From Paracidovorax konjaci (lineage in GTDB: Bacteria > Pseudomonadota > Gammaproteobacteria > Burkholderiales > Burkholderiaceae_C), in the NCBI RefSeq assembly GCF_900112675.1, contig NZ_FOMQ01000011.1:62001-126000 (forward strand): a stretch of DNA of 64,000 bases, read 5' to 3'. Below the pieces are notes generated by a model. That model saw only the letters and a list, made by a program, of their open reading frames with translations. It was not told the DNA's origin and ran no database searches. The first letter of the stretch is position 1; every line of letters starts with the position of its first letter. Made by a program: the position numbers and the translations under genes. Shown here piece after piece: positions 34,486-43,831 of this stretch.

Positions 34486-36690
34486 ATGCCCCCCGATTCC
34501 AGCCTCGGCCTCGCCGTGTTCATGCCCTCGCGCCATGACCCGTGGGTGGTGGCGGCCTCCTTCGCCATCGCCCTGCTGGCGAGCTACGTCACGCTGGACC
34601 TGGCCCGGCGGGTGCACGCCTCGCAGCGCTCCATCGGCGCCATCTGGTGGACCGCCGGGTCGCTGGTGATGGGCACGGGGATCTGGGCCATGCACTTCCT
34701 GGGCATGCAGGCGTTCGAGCTGCCCGTGGCGCTCGGCTTCACCGGCGGGCTCACGCTGCTCTCCTGGCTGGCGGCGGTATCGGCCTCGGCCGTGGCGCTG
34801 GGGCTGGCGGGCCTGCCGCATTTCCGCGTCTGGCACCTGGTGGCGGGCGCATCGGCCATGGGCGCGGGCATCAGCGGCATGCACTACATCGGCATGCGGG
34901 CCATGGTGATGTCGATCGACATCGTCTGGAACCCCGCGCTGGTCGCGCTGTCGGTCGCCGTGGCGGTGCTGGCATCGGCCACGGCGCTGGTGATCTTCCA
35001 GTGGTTGCTGCGCGTGCCGGGGCGCCGCCGGCTGCCCTACCAGGGCGCCGCGGCGGTGGTGATGGCCGTGGCCATCTGCGGCATGCACTACACGGGCATG
35101 GCGGCCGCCTCCTTCCCTGAAGGCTCGGTCTGCCTGAGCGCCAACGGCCTGGGCGGCCACGGCCTCACGGCGATGGTGCTGATGGCCACGGGCATGCTGC
35201 TGCTCAGCACGCTCTTCACCGCCATCCTCGATACGCGCCTGCAGACCACGGCGAAGCAACTCAACGCGTCGCTGCAGGAAAGCAATGCCCGCCTGACGGC
35301 CGCCAACGCCCAACTGCAGAAGCAGGCCTTCGCCGACCCGCTCACCGCCCTACCCAACCGGCTGCTGTTCGAAGACCGGCTCTTCCACGCCCTGCTGCGG
35401 CTGGACCGGTCACGCCGCCGCGACACCGGCCAGCGCCTGGCGGTGATGTTCGTCGACCTGGACGGCTTCAAGCCCATCAATGACTCGTTCGGCCATGCGG
35501 CGGGCGACGCCATCCTGCGCAGCGCCGCCGAGCGCCTGCGCCAGCAGGCCCGCGAGAGCGACACCGTGGCGCGCGTGGGCGGCGACGAGTTCCTGCTGCT
35601 GCTCGAAGACGTGAACGGCCCCAGCGACTGCCTGGCCGTGGCGCAGCGGCTGCTGAATGCCCTGGGCCAGCCGTTCGAGGTGGCCGGCAAGACGGTGCAG
35701 ATCGCGTGCTCCATCGGCATCGTGGTCTACCCGGACCACGGCGAACGCGACAAGCTCGTCGCCAATGCCGACGCGGCCATGTACGCCGCCAAGCGCGCGG
35801 GCGGCAACGGCTGGGCGCTGTTCGAATCGCACATGGGCTCCGACGCCACCGAACAGCTCGCGCTGCAGCACGACCTGCGGCAGGCCATCGCGCGCGGCGA
35901 GCTGTCGCTGCACTACCAGCCCAAGATCGACGCACGCCGCGGCCGCATCAACGGCGTGGAGGCCCTGCTGCGCTGGCGGCATCCCGAGCGCGGCATGGTG
36001 AGCCCGGTGGACTTCATCCCGGTGGCCGAGCGCTTCGGCATCATCGCCCAGCTCGGCAACTGGGTGATCGAAGAAGCCTGCCGGCAGATGGCCGCCTGGA
36101 GCTGGGACGGGATGCGCATGCGCGTGGCCATCAACCTCTCGGCCTACCAGTTGCGCGAGAGCGGGCTGGCGGACCGCATCCGCGAAGCCCTGCAGCGCCA
36201 CGGCGTGCCGGCCTCGCACCTGCTGTGCGAGATCACCGAATCGGTGGCCATGGAAGATACGCGCGCCACGCAGCGCACCTTCGAGGAGCTGGCCCGCATC
36301 GGCGTCTACCTCGCCATCGACGACTTCGGCACCGGGTATTCGAGCCTCAACTACCTGCGCCGGCTGCCGGCGCGCCAGCTCAAGATCGACCGCAGCTTCG
36401 TGCGCGACCTCGAAGAGCAGGACGACGCGCGCGCCGTGGTGGACGCGGTGGTGCGGCTCGCGCATGCGCTGGGCCTGCGCGTGGTGGCCGAGGGCGTGGA
36501 GACCATCGGGCAGCGCGACATCCTGGTCGCGATGCACTGCGACGAACTGCAGGGCTACTACTTCGCTCGGCCGATGCCGGCCGCCACCCTGCTCGCCTGG
36601 GCGCTGGGCGACAAGCCCGACGGCGCGGCGGATTTCAGCCCCTCGGTGGTCGGGCCCCTCACCGAGATGTCCGCCGCCACGCCGGCCTGA
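34486..36690 (+). CDS. MHYT-GGDEF-EAL cyclic-di-GMP signalling protein
   Basis: Membrane protein of 734 aa. An MHYT sensor (about 20-245, seven hydrophobic helices) carries the three repeated motifs MHFLGM, MHYIGM and MHYTGM thought to bind copper and sense a gas or redox ligand. A short coiled segment follows, then a GGDEF domain with an intact GGDEF core (about residue 365) and an EAL domain with intact EALLRW (about 490) and DDFGTGYSSLNYLRR. Both catalytic cores look intact, so it could make or break c-di-GMP. ATG 34486 directly precedes the first helix. No partner gene is evident. Confidence 0.94.
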   Translation: MPPDSSLGLAVFMPSRHDPWVVAASFAIALLASYVTLDLARRVHASQRSIGAIWWTAGSLVMGTGIWAMHFLGMQAFELPVALGFTGGLTLLSWLAAVSASAVALGLAGLPHFRVWHLVAGASAMGAGISGMHYIGMRAMVMSIDIVWNPALVALSVAVAVLASATALVIFQWLLRVPGRRRLPYQGAAAVVMAVAICGMHYTGMAAASFPEGSVCLSANGLGGHGLTAMVLMATGMLLLSTLFTAILDTRLQTTAKQLNASLQESNARLTAANAQLQKQAFADPLTALPNRLLFEDRLFHALLRLDRSRRRDTGQRLAVMFVDLDGFKPINDSFGHAAGDAILRSAAERLRQQARESDTVARVGGDEFLLLLEDVNGPSDCLAVAQRLLNALGQPFEVAGKTVQIACSIGIVVYPDHGERDKLVANADAAMYAAKRAGGNGWALFESHMGSDATEQLALQHDLRQAIARGELSLHYQPKIDARRGRINGVEALLRWRHPERGMVSPVDFIPVAERFGIIAQLGNWVIEEACRQMAAWSWDGMRMRVAINLSAYQLRESGLADRIREALQRHGVPASHLLCEITESVAMEDTRATQRTFEELARIGVYLAIDDFGTGYSSLNYLRRLPARQLKIDRSFVRDLEEQDDARAVVDAVVRLAHALGLRVVAEGVETIGQRDILVAMHCDELQGYYFARPMPAATLLAWALGDKPDGAADFSPSVVGPLTEMSAATPA

Positions 36691-36814
36691 GCACGCGCGC
36701 GGAAGGCGGCGTCCGCCCCACGGCGCCCGCGGCCGCCAAACCCTTGCCCAGGTCGGCACGGGGGCTCGGCGCGATAATCGCGGGCGTCAGTCCATACCCA
36801 CAAAACACCCCACC

Positions 36815-38368
36815 ATGACCACCACCATCCGGTACCACGACCTCGTGGAATCCATTGCCGCGTCCCTGCAGTACATCAGCTACTACCACCCCGCCGACTT
36901 CATCGCCCACCTGGCCCGCGCCTACGAACGCGAGCAGAGCCCGGCCGCGAAGGACGCAATGGCCCAGATCCTCACCAACAGCAAGATGAGCGCCACCGGC
37001 CAGCGCCCCATCTGCCAGGACACCGGCATCGTCAACGTGTTCCTGAAGATCGGCATGGACGTGCGCTGGGAAGGCTTCCCGGCGGGTCTGGAGGACGCCA
37101 TCAACGAAGGCGTGCGCCGCGGCTACAACCACCCGGACAACACCCTGCGCGCCAGCGTGGTGGCCGACCCGCAGTTCGCCCGCAAGAACACCAAGGACAA
37201 CACGCCGGCCGTGATCTTCACGCAGATCGTGCCCGGCAACACCGTGGACATCACCGTCGCGGCCAAGGGCGGCGGCAGCGAGAACAAGTCCAAGATGGTC
37301 ATGATGAATCCCAGCGACAACCTGGTGGACTGGGTGCTGAAGACCGTGCCCACCATGGGTGCCGGCTGGTGCCCGCCCGGCATGCTGGGCATCGGCATCG
37401 GCGGTACGGCAGAAAAAGCCGTGCTGCTGGCCAAGGAAAGCCTGATGGACGACCTGGACATGTACGAGCTGCAGGCCAAGGCCGCGCGCGGCGAGAAGCT
37501 CGACCAGGTGGAAGAACTGCGCCTGGAGCTGTTCGAGAAGGTCAACGCGCTGGGCATCGGTGCCCAGGGGTTGGGCGGCCTGACCACGGTGCTCGACATC
37601 AAGATCAAGATGTACCCCACGCACGCGGCCTCCAAGCCGGTGGCGATGATCCCCAATTGCGCCGCCACGCGCCACGCGCACTTCGTGCTCGACGGCTCCG
37701 GCCCCGTGTACCTCGAAGCGCCCTCGCTGGACCTGTGGCCCAGGATCGACTGGGCGCCCGACTACAACCGGAGCCGCCGCGTCAACCTCGACACCCTCAC
37801 GCGCGAGGAAGTGGCGGCCTGGAAGCCGGGCGACACGCTGCTGCTGAACGGCAAGATGCTCACGGGCCGCGATGCCGCGCACAAGCGCATCCAGGACATG
37901 CTGGCCAAGGGCGAGCCGCTGCCGGTCGACTTCGCCAACCGCGTCATCTACTACGTGGGCCCGGTGGACCCGGTCAAGGACGAAGCCGTGGGCCCTGCCG
38001 GCCCGACCACCGCCACGCGCATGGACAAGTTCACCGACATGATGCTGGCCGAGACCGGCCTGATCGCCATGATCGGCAAGTCCGAGCGCGGCCCGGTCGC
38101 CATCGAGGCCATCAAGAAGCACCGCTCGGCCTATCTCATGGCCGTGGGCGGCGCGGCGTACCTCGTCTCCAAGGCCATCAAGACCGCCAAGGTGGTGGGC
38201 TTCGAAGACCTCGGCATGGAGGCCATCTACGAGTTCGACGTGGTGGACATGCCCGTCACCGTGGCGGTGGACTCCGGCGGCACCAGCAAGCACATCACCG
38301 GCCCGGCCGAATGGAGCCAGCGCATCGCCACCGGCGAGTTCAAGTCCATCGACCTCGTGGCCGCCTGA
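36815..38368 (+). CDS. Fumarate hydratase class I (Fe-S)
   Basis: Oxygen-sensitive [4Fe-4S] fumarase of 517 aa. The N-terminal alpha region has RPICQDTGIVNVFLKIG and the beta-type C-terminal region is fused, as in FumA/FumB of E. coli (548 aa). Three Cys suited to hold the cluster are in ICQDTG, NCAATRH and GWCPPG. The C-terminal part has GPTTATRMDKFTDMMLAETG and DSGGTSKHITGP. It is upstream of murI with a short 26-bp gap. The genome thus codes an iron-dependent and, in fumC, an iron-free fumarase in one neighbourhood. Confidence 0.95.
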   Translation: MTTTIRYHDLVESIAASLQYISYYHPADFIAHLARAYEREQSPAAKDAMAQILTNSKMSATGQRPICQDTGIVNVFLKIGMDVRWEGFPAGLEDAINEGVRRGYNHPDNTLRASVVADPQFARKNTKDNTPAVIFTQIVPGNTVDITVAAKGGGSENKSKMVMMNPSDNLVDWVLKTVPTMGAGWCPPGMLGIGIGGTAEKAVLLAKESLMDDLDMYELQAKAARGEKLDQVEELRLELFEKVNALGIGAQGLGGLTTVLDIKIKMYPTHAASKPVAMIPNCAATRHAHFVLDGSGPVYLEAPSLDLWPRIDWAPDYNRSRRVNLDTLTREEVAAWKPGDTLLLNGKMLTGRDAAHKRIQDMLAKGEPLPVDFANRVIYYVGPVDPVKDEAVGPAGPTTATRMDKFTDMMLAETGLIAMIGKSERGPVAIEAIKKHRSAYLMAVGGAAYLVSKAIKTAKVVGFEDLGMEAIYEFDVVDMPVTVAVDSGGTSKHITGPAEWSQRIATGEFKSIDLVAA

Positions 38369-38394
38369 AAGCGGCCCGCGCCTCCCAGCCCGCC

Positions 38395-39327
38395 ATGCTC
38401 GAGCCCTCCGACACCGGCCTCGCCGCACCCATCGGCGTCTTCGACAGCGGCGTCGGGGGCCTGAGCGTGCTGAGGGCCCTGCGCGCCGCCCTGCCCCACG
38501 AACGCTTCGTGTACCTGGCCGACAGCGCGCACGCGCCGTACGGTGAGCGTGGCGACGGCTATGTCGCAGCCCGCACGCGGACCATCGCGCGGCACCTGCG
38601 GCAGGTGCATGGCATCAAGGCATTGGTCGTGGCCTGCAATACCGCCACCGCGGCCGCGATCCACGAGGTCCGCAGCCAGCACCCGGACCTGCCGCTCGTG
38701 GGCGTCGAGCCGGCGCTCAAGCCGGCCGTCGCGCTCACGCGCACCGGCCGTGTGGGCGTGATCGCCACGCGCGGCACACTGGCCAGCGCGAAGTTCCAGC
38801 GCCTGCTGGCATCGCTGGAAGGCCCGGTGGAGTTCGTGGCGCAGCCCTGCGATGGCCTGGCCTATGCCATCGAGCGCAGCACGGCCGACACGCGGGACAC
38901 CGATCCTGCCACTATCGAAATAAGAGCACTCTGCGAACGATATACAGCGGCATTGGGCCGATTCGGCACCGAACCCGGCAGCATCGACACGCTGGTGCTG
39001 GGCTGCACGCACTATGTCTTCGCCGAGGCCGCGCTGCGGTCCCGCATCGGCCCGGAGGTGCGGCTGGTCGAGACGGGGGAACCCGTGGCGCGGCAGACCC
39101 GCCGTCTGCTGGAGGCTGCCGGTGCGCTGGCCCCGGCCCACGGGGCGCCGCTCGCCGATCCCGTTCGCCTGTTCACCACCGGAGAGCTGCCCCTGCTGCA
39201 GGCCGCTGCCCGGCGCTGGCTGGACCTGCCGCCCCAGGCCTGTGCGCTGGTGCCGTTGCCGACGATGGAAGAAGCCCCGGAGAGCGCACCTGCCATCGTG
39301 CCCGCCCCGGCCACCGCGGCTTCCTGA
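38395..39327 (+). CDS. murI: Glutamate racemase
   Basis: Makes D-glutamate for peptidoglycan, 310 aa. It starts with IGVFDSGVGGLSVLRAL; the two catalytic cysteines are in VVACNTATAAA and LGCTHYVFAE. The last motif is usually GCTHYP, so Val replaces Pro here. Residues around 173-184 (PATIEIRALC) come from a less GC-rich patch resembling the dispersed ATAGC repeat. It also carries about 20 extra Ala/Pro-rich C-terminal residues. It follows the fumarase gene closely and may be co-transcribed. Confidence 0.95.
   Translation: MLEPSDTGLAAPIGVFDSGVGGLSVLRALRAALPHERFVYLADSAHAPYGERGDGYVAARTRTIARHLRQVHGIKALVVACNTATAAAIHEVRSQHPDLPLVGVEPALKPAVALTRTGRVGVIATRGTLASAKFQRLLASLEGPVEFVAQPCDGLAYAIERSTADTRDTDPATIEIRALCERYTAALGRFGTEPGSIDTLVLGCTHYVFAEAALRSRIGPEVRLVETGEPVARQTRRLLEAAGALAPAHGAPLADPVRLFTTGELPLLQAAARRWLDLPPQACALVPLPTMEEAPESAPAIVPAPATAAS
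38911..38929 (+). repeat. Possible ATAGC-repeat remnant inside murI
   Basis: ACTATCGAAATAAGAGCAC matches the intergenic copy at 13219-13236 at about 15 of 18 aligned bases. It is low in GC for the gene and stays in frame. Confidence 0.35.
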
Positions 39328-39409
39328 ATTCCCGATCCGCGCCAATCAGGCTCCGGAGGCGGCGCACCGGCAACCGCCCCCCGCCCGGCCCGGCGGCCAG
39401 AGTCCGCGA

Positions 39410-39940
39410 TCACCCCCGCCAGAGGGGCGCGCCGCCGTGCTCCAGGTGCGTGAGGTATACGCGGGTGTCGAATTCGTACTGGTGGTAGCGCGGCTCCATG
39501 GTCTGGCAGAGCTGGTAGAACGCTTTGTCGTGGTCCTTCTCCCGCAGATGGGCCAATTCATGCACGACGATCATGCGCAGGAACTCTTCGGGAACCTGCT
39601 TGAACATCGATGCCACGCGGATCTCGTGGCGCGCGGCCAGCCGGCCGCCCTGCACGCGCGACGACGCCGTGTGCAGCCCCAGCGCGTGCCGCATGACATG
39701 GATCTTGCTGTCGAACACCACCTTGTTCACCGGAGGCGCATTGCGCAGGTGCCGCGCCTTCAGATCGGCCGCGTAGCGGTAGAGGGATTTGTCGTCCCGC
39801 ATGGCATGCGCCTGCGGATAGCGGCGCAACAGCGTGCCGCCCAGCTCGGACGCCTGGGCGAGCGTGCGGACCTGCGCGAGCAGGGACTCGGGATAGCCCT
39901 GCAGGTACGGCAGTGGATGGGGAGAATTCGGTAAAGCCAT
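39410..39940 (-). CDS. YgjP-like zinc metallopeptidase (M48/DUF45)
   Basis: Predicted cytoplasmic metal-dependent hydrolase of 176 aa. The zinc site is HELAHLREKDHDKAFYQLC, i.e. HExxH with a downstream His, as in YgjP/UPF0758-neighbouring DUF45 proteins. The first about 60 residues (LPYLQGYPESLLAQVRTLAQ) form a helical leader. ATG 39940 was preferred over 39970 because the extra residues are low-complexity. Its substrate is not known. It lies downstream of an unknown acidic protein gene on the same strand. Confidence 0.85.
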   Translation of the reverse strand: MALPNSPHPLPYLQGYPESLLAQVRTLAQASELGGTLLRRYPQAHAMRDDKSLYRYAADLKARHLRNAPPVNKVVFDSKIHVMRHALGLHTASSRVQGGRLAARHEIRVASMFKQVPEEFLRMIVVHELAHLREKDHDKAFYQLCQTMEPRYHQYEFDTRVYLTHLEHGGAPLWRG

Positions 39941-40033
39941 CGAAGGCTGCGCGCCCGGAGGCCCGGCCACGCCAGAGCGCGGCGGCGTCGGCGGGCGGAT
40001 AAGAAAAGAAAAGGAAAGGAGCGCCCGGCCCGT

Positions 40034-40669
40034 TCAATGGAGGTGGCGAGGCCGCCGGCCACCGCCGCCGCCATGGCCTCCCGCGCCGGGACCGCCGGCA
40101 CCCCGGGGCGGCTTGCCGATTTCGAGGGAGTTCACGAGGGCGTCGAAGCGCTGGGAAAAGAGCTTGTCGATCTCGGACACCACGCCGCCGAGTTCGGCCC
40201 CGTCGAAGTGGCGCTCCATCATGTGCACCACGTCCTGCACCAGCAGGTCGCGCTGGACCTGCATGATCGCCGCAGGCGTGGGGCCGACGAAGAGCATCAC
40301 GAAGTCGTCGCGCGCCTCGGTGCCGTCGTCTTCTTCATCTTCGTCGAATTCGGTGTCGTAGAAGGTGACCTCGATCGCGGCACCCTGCGCAGACAGCTCG
40401 TTGAGGCTCATGCACATCTCGTCGAGGGATTGGCGGAAGTCCTCGTCGCCGTGCACGGTCCAGCAGATGTTCAGCGCATGCTCCTTGGTATCGAACTGGA
40501 TGCCGGGCTCCTCCTCGTAGGCGCTGGCAGCGCCATCCGCCAGCGAACGGGCGCCCGCGTACTTCCAGAGCGGCTTCAGCGCGTCCTGCAGTTGCTCGAA
40601 CGTGGTGTCGGCAAGCAACTGCACCTGACCGTGGACATGGATTTCAAAAGGAGCGTTGTAACTTGACAT
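40034..40669 (-). CDS. Conserved-looking hypothetical acidic protein with Gly-rich tail
   Basis: Not recognised with certainty; 211 aa. The N-terminal MSSYNAPFEIHVHGQVQLLA and the middle region look like a compact alpha/beta fold without signal peptide or TM. An acidic run, EFDEDEEDDGTEARDD, sits near residue 110, and the last about 25 residues are Gly/His/Arg-rich. It is between tRNA-Leu and the YgjP-like gene, in the same direction. Probably a cytoplasmic protein of a family restricted to relatives; no function should be assigned. Confidence 0.75.
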   Translation of the reverse strand: MSSYNAPFEIHVHGQVQLLADTTFEQLQDALKPLWKYAGARSLADGAASAYEEEPGIQFDTKEHALNICWTVHGDEDFRQSLDEMCMSLNELSAQGAAIEVTFYDTEFDEDEEDDGTEARDDFVMLFVGPTPAAIMQVQRDLLVQDVVHMMERHFDGAELGGVVSEIDKLFSQRFDALVNSLEIGKPPRGAGGPGAGGHGGGGGRRPRHLH

Positions 40670-40682
40670 GATCGAATCGTAG

Positions 40683-40774
40683 TGGTGCCCCGAGCCGGGA
40701 TCGAACCGGCACGCCCCTTCTCAGGAAGCGGCGGATTTTAAGTCCGCAGTGTCTACCAATTTCACCATCGGGGC
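40683..40774 (-). tRNA. tRNA-Leu (anticodon UAA)
   Basis: The minus strand folds as a class II tRNA: acceptor GCCCCGA/TCGGGGC, D arm GGTGAAATTGGTAGACAC, anticodon stem GCGGA/TCCGC with loop CTTAAAA (anticodon TAA), a long variable arm, T-loop GTTCGATC and an encoded 3' CCA. It reads leucine UUA/UUG codons. Confidence 0.97.
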
Positions 40775-40879
40775 GCCGGCTGCGCCGCCCGGGTTCCGCA
40801 TCGCAGCGTAACCCCGGACAGGGGACCGCGCAATGCCCGCCCGGACTGCCGGGAAGCCATCAGGCGATGCCTGCACAGC

Positions 40880-40910
40880 AATAAAAAAGGGAAGCCGCAG
40901 CTTCCCTTTG
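40880..40910 (-). terminator. Rho-independent terminator at end of T6SS operon
   Basis: AAAGGGAAGC/GCTTCCCTTT 10-bp stem with a 4-base loop. On the minus strand it is followed by a T-rich run (TTTTTTATT), about 145 bp after the clpV stop codon. Confidence 0.85.
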
Positions 40911-41053
40911 TCGAATGGAGCGGGAATTCCGAGTGTTCCCGGCCAGCGATCCGGGCTTGAAGGCCGAAGCCCGAGCCGCGGAAAGGGCCGATTATGTACC
41001 AATTCAGCCGTTATCCTTCATTCAACGGCTTACAAGTGCCGGCTTGGCCGGTT

Positions 41054-43774
41054 TCAGGCTTCCTCGTAGGTGATCGCAAAATCGCTGTCCGCCGCACCGA
41101 GCTGGATGCGGCGGATGGACTTCGATTCCACCGAGGTCTGCAGGAAGCGCATGGCCAGCCGCGGCAGCAGGTTCTGCGTGATGATCCCATCGACCATGCG
41201 CGCGCCGGATTCCACCTCCGTGCACCGCTGGCGGATGAGTTGCACGGCCGAATCGTCGAACTCGAGCACCGCGCCATGGCGTTCGGCGATGCGCGCCTGG
41301 ATGCGCTGGAGTTGCAGGCGGATGATCTGCTCCAGCATGGCGTCCGAGATGGGGTAGTAAGGCACCACCACGAGCCGGCCCAGCAGCGCCGCAGGGAACT
41401 TGTCGAGCAAGGGCTGCCGCACGGCCTTGGCCAGCGCCTCGGGGCCGGGCACCAGTTCCGGGTCGCGGCACATGCCCGCGATCAGCTCCGACCCCACGTT
41501 GGAGGTCAGGATGATCACGGTGTTCTTGAAGTCGATGTAGCGGCCTTCGCCGTCTTCCATCCAGCCCTTGTCGAACACCTGGAAGAAAAGCTCGTGCACA
41601 TCGGCATGGGCCTTCTCGATCTCATCGAGCAGCACCACGCTGTAGGGACGGCGGCGCACCGCCTCCGTCAGGACACCCCCCTCGCCATAACCGACATAGC
41701 CCGGGGGAGCGCCCTTGAGGGTGGAGACCGTGTGCGCCTCCTGGTATTCGCTCATGTTGATGGTGATGAGGTTCTGCTCACCGCCGTAGAGGGCTTCGGC
41801 CAGCGAAAGCGCCGTTTCCGTCTTGCCGACGCCGGACGGGCCGGCCAGCAGGAACACGCCGATCGGCTTGCCGGGGTTGTCGAGCTGCGCGCGCGCGGTC
41901 TGGATGCGGCGCGTGATGGCTTCCAGGCCATGGCGCTGACCGATCACGCGCTTTTCCAGCGTGTCCGCCAGCGAGAGCACGGATTGCACCTCGTCGCGCA
42001 CCATGCGCCCGACAGGAATGCCCGTCCATTCCGCCACCACCGCGGCCACCACGCTGGCGTCCACCACGGGCTGCAGCAGCGGGTCCTCGCCCTGCATGCG
42101 CAGCAGCTCTTCACGCAAGGCGCCCAGCGCCTGGGCGGACGCAGCGGATTCCGGTGCCGCCGGGGCTACCGACGCGCCCGCTTCGGTCGCCGCGTCGGTA
42201 TCGCTCACCGCCGCCGCATCGGTCGCCGGACGCTGCTTCAGCAGCCCGGCTTCCGCCTCCACGATCTGCTGCACCAGCAGCTTCTCGCGCTCGAAACGCT
42301 CCTGCAAATCGGCCTTTTCGGCGTTCAAACGCTCGATCGATGCACCGATATCGGCGAAGCGGGCAGCGTCGCCCACGCCCAGGTTCAGTTCGCGCTGCAC
42401 GATGTCCTTCTCGACCGTCAGCGCTTCGAGCTGGCGGACCACGGCCTCGAGCCGTGCCGGCGTGGCGTGCAGGCCCAGCGCCACGCGCGAGCACGCGGTG
42501 TCGAGCAGGCTCACCGCCTTGTCGGGCAGCTGGCGTGAAGGGATGTACCGGTGCGAGAGCGTCACCGCCGCAGAGACGGCGTCCTCGCCGATGCGCACCT
42601 TGTGGTGTGCCTCCAACTTCGCCGCGACGCCGCGCAGCATGTGGACGGCCTTGGGCTCGTCCGGCTCGTGGATTTGCACCAGTTGGAAGCGCCGCGTCAG
42701 CGCCGGGTCCTTCTCGATGTATTTCTTGTATTCGGCCCACGTCGTCGCGCCGATGGTGCGCAGCACGCCACGCGCCAACGCGGGCTTCAGCAGGTTGGCC
42801 GCATCGCCCGTGCCGGCCTGGCCGCCGGCGCCGATGAGGGTGTGCACCTCGTCGATGAACAGCACGATCGGCGCCGTGCTGGCCTGCACCTCGTCGAGCA
42901 GCGCCCGCAGCCGGTTTTCGAATTCGCCCTTCATGCTCGCGCCGGCCTGCAGCAGGCCGATGTCGACCACGCGCAATTGCACGTCCTTCAAGGGCGGCGG
43001 CACATCGCCGGCGGCGATGCGCAATGCCAGCTCCTCCACCACGGCCGTCTTGCCCACGCCGGCCTCGCCGACCAGGATCGGGTTGTTCTGGCGGCGGCGC
43101 ATGAGGATGTCCACCATCTGGCGCACTTCCTCATCGCGGCCGGTGACCGGGTCGAGTTCCTGCAGCCGTGCGCGCTCGGTGAGGTCCACCGTGTAGCGCT
43201 GCAGGGCCTCGCCGCGCCCCGCTTCGGCGGACGTTGCGCCGCTGGCTTCGCCGGGCACACCGCCCAGGCCGGAACCGTCCGCGGCCCGCAGCCGGGACTC
43301 GGGCGAATCGGGCAGCAACCGCCCGAAGGCATCGCTCAACGCCGGCTCGCCGAGCTTGCCGAACTCGGAGGAAATCGCACGCAACTCGTTGGCCAGCGCC
43401 CGGGTGCGCAGCATGCCCGAGAGCCAGTAGGCACTGCGGATCTGCGACTCGCCGTACATCAGCGTGGCATAGACCCAGCTGCGCTCGATGGAAGTCTCGA
43501 TCTGCGCCGAAAAGTCGCTGATCGAGGTGGCACCCCGTGGCAGGCGGTCGAGGCTTTGCAGCACATCGGCCGCCAGCCGGTCCGCATCGACGTCGAAATG
43601 GCGCAGCAGCCGGACCATGTCGGAATCGGTCTCCTGCAGCAGCTGATGCATCCAGTGCACCAGTTCCACATAGGGATTGCCGCGCAGCTTGCAGAACACG
43701 GTCGCGCTTTCGAGCGACTTGAAGAGCAGAGGGTTGAGCTTGCCAAAAAGGGCTTGCCGGCTGATTTCAGACAT
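41054..43774 (-). CDS. clpV: T6SS ATPase TssH (ClpV)
   Basis: AAA+ unfoldase of 906 aa that disassembles contracted TssB/TssC sheaths. N-terminal Clp-N domain (about 1-150), first ATPase domain with GEAGVGKTA and VLFIDEVHTLIGAGG, a middle coiled-coil with an Ala-rich stretch, and second ATPase domain with GPSGVGKTE, SEYQEAHTVSTLKGAPPGYV and the C-terminal D2-small domain. It fits the TIGR03345 ClpV length (about 850-900). It is the last gene of the leftward cluster, 57 bp after tssG, before a terminator. With TagJ present, recruitment to the sheath may go through TagJ. Confidence 0.96.
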   Translation of the reverse strand: MSEISRQALFGKLNPLLFKSLESATVFCKLRGNPYVELVHWMHQLLQETDSDMVRLLRHFDVDADRLAADVLQSLDRLPRGATSISDFSAQIETSIERSWVYATLMYGESQIRSAYWLSGMLRTRALANELRAISSEFGKLGEPALSDAFGRLLPDSPESRLRAADGSGLGGVPGEASGATSAEAGRGEALQRYTVDLTERARLQELDPVTGRDEEVRQMVDILMRRRQNNPILVGEAGVGKTAVVEELALRIAAGDVPPPLKDVQLRVVDIGLLQAGASMKGEFENRLRALLDEVQASTAPIVLFIDEVHTLIGAGGQAGTGDAANLLKPALARGVLRTIGATTWAEYKKYIEKDPALTRRFQLVQIHEPDEPKAVHMLRGVAAKLEAHHKVRIGEDAVSAAVTLSHRYIPSRQLPDKAVSLLDTACSRVALGLHATPARLEAVVRQLEALTVEKDIVQRELNLGVGDAARFADIGASIERLNAEKADLQERFEREKLLVQQIVEAEAGLLKQRPATDAAAVSDTDAATEAGASVAPAAPESAASAQALGALREELLRMQGEDPLLQPVVDASVVAAVVAEWTGIPVGRMVRDEVQSVLSLADTLEKRVIGQRHGLEAITRRIQTARAQLDNPGKPIGVFLLAGPSGVGKTETALSLAEALYGGEQNLITINMSEYQEAHTVSTLKGAPPGYVGYGEGGVLTEAVRRRPYSVVLLDEIEKAHADVHELFFQVFDKGWMEDGEGRYIDFKNTVIILTSNVGSELIAGMCRDPELVPGPEALAKAVRQPLLDKFPAALLGRLVVVPYYPISDAMLEQIIRLQLQRIQARIAERHGAVLEFDDSAVQLIRQRCTEVESGARMVDGIITQNLLPRLAMRFLQTSVESKSIRRIQLGAADSDFAITYEEA

Positions 43775-43831
43775 GGGACCTCGTAGATAAATGCGGGGTT
43801 CGGGAAAAGGACACGTAAAACGAAAACGGGC

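Noticed and set aside
40683-40774. tRNA-Leu as integration site for the T6SS cluster
   Set aside because: The T6SS lies on the 5' side of the tRNA, whereas islands normally insert at the 3' end; no integrase and no repeated tRNA fragment were seen.
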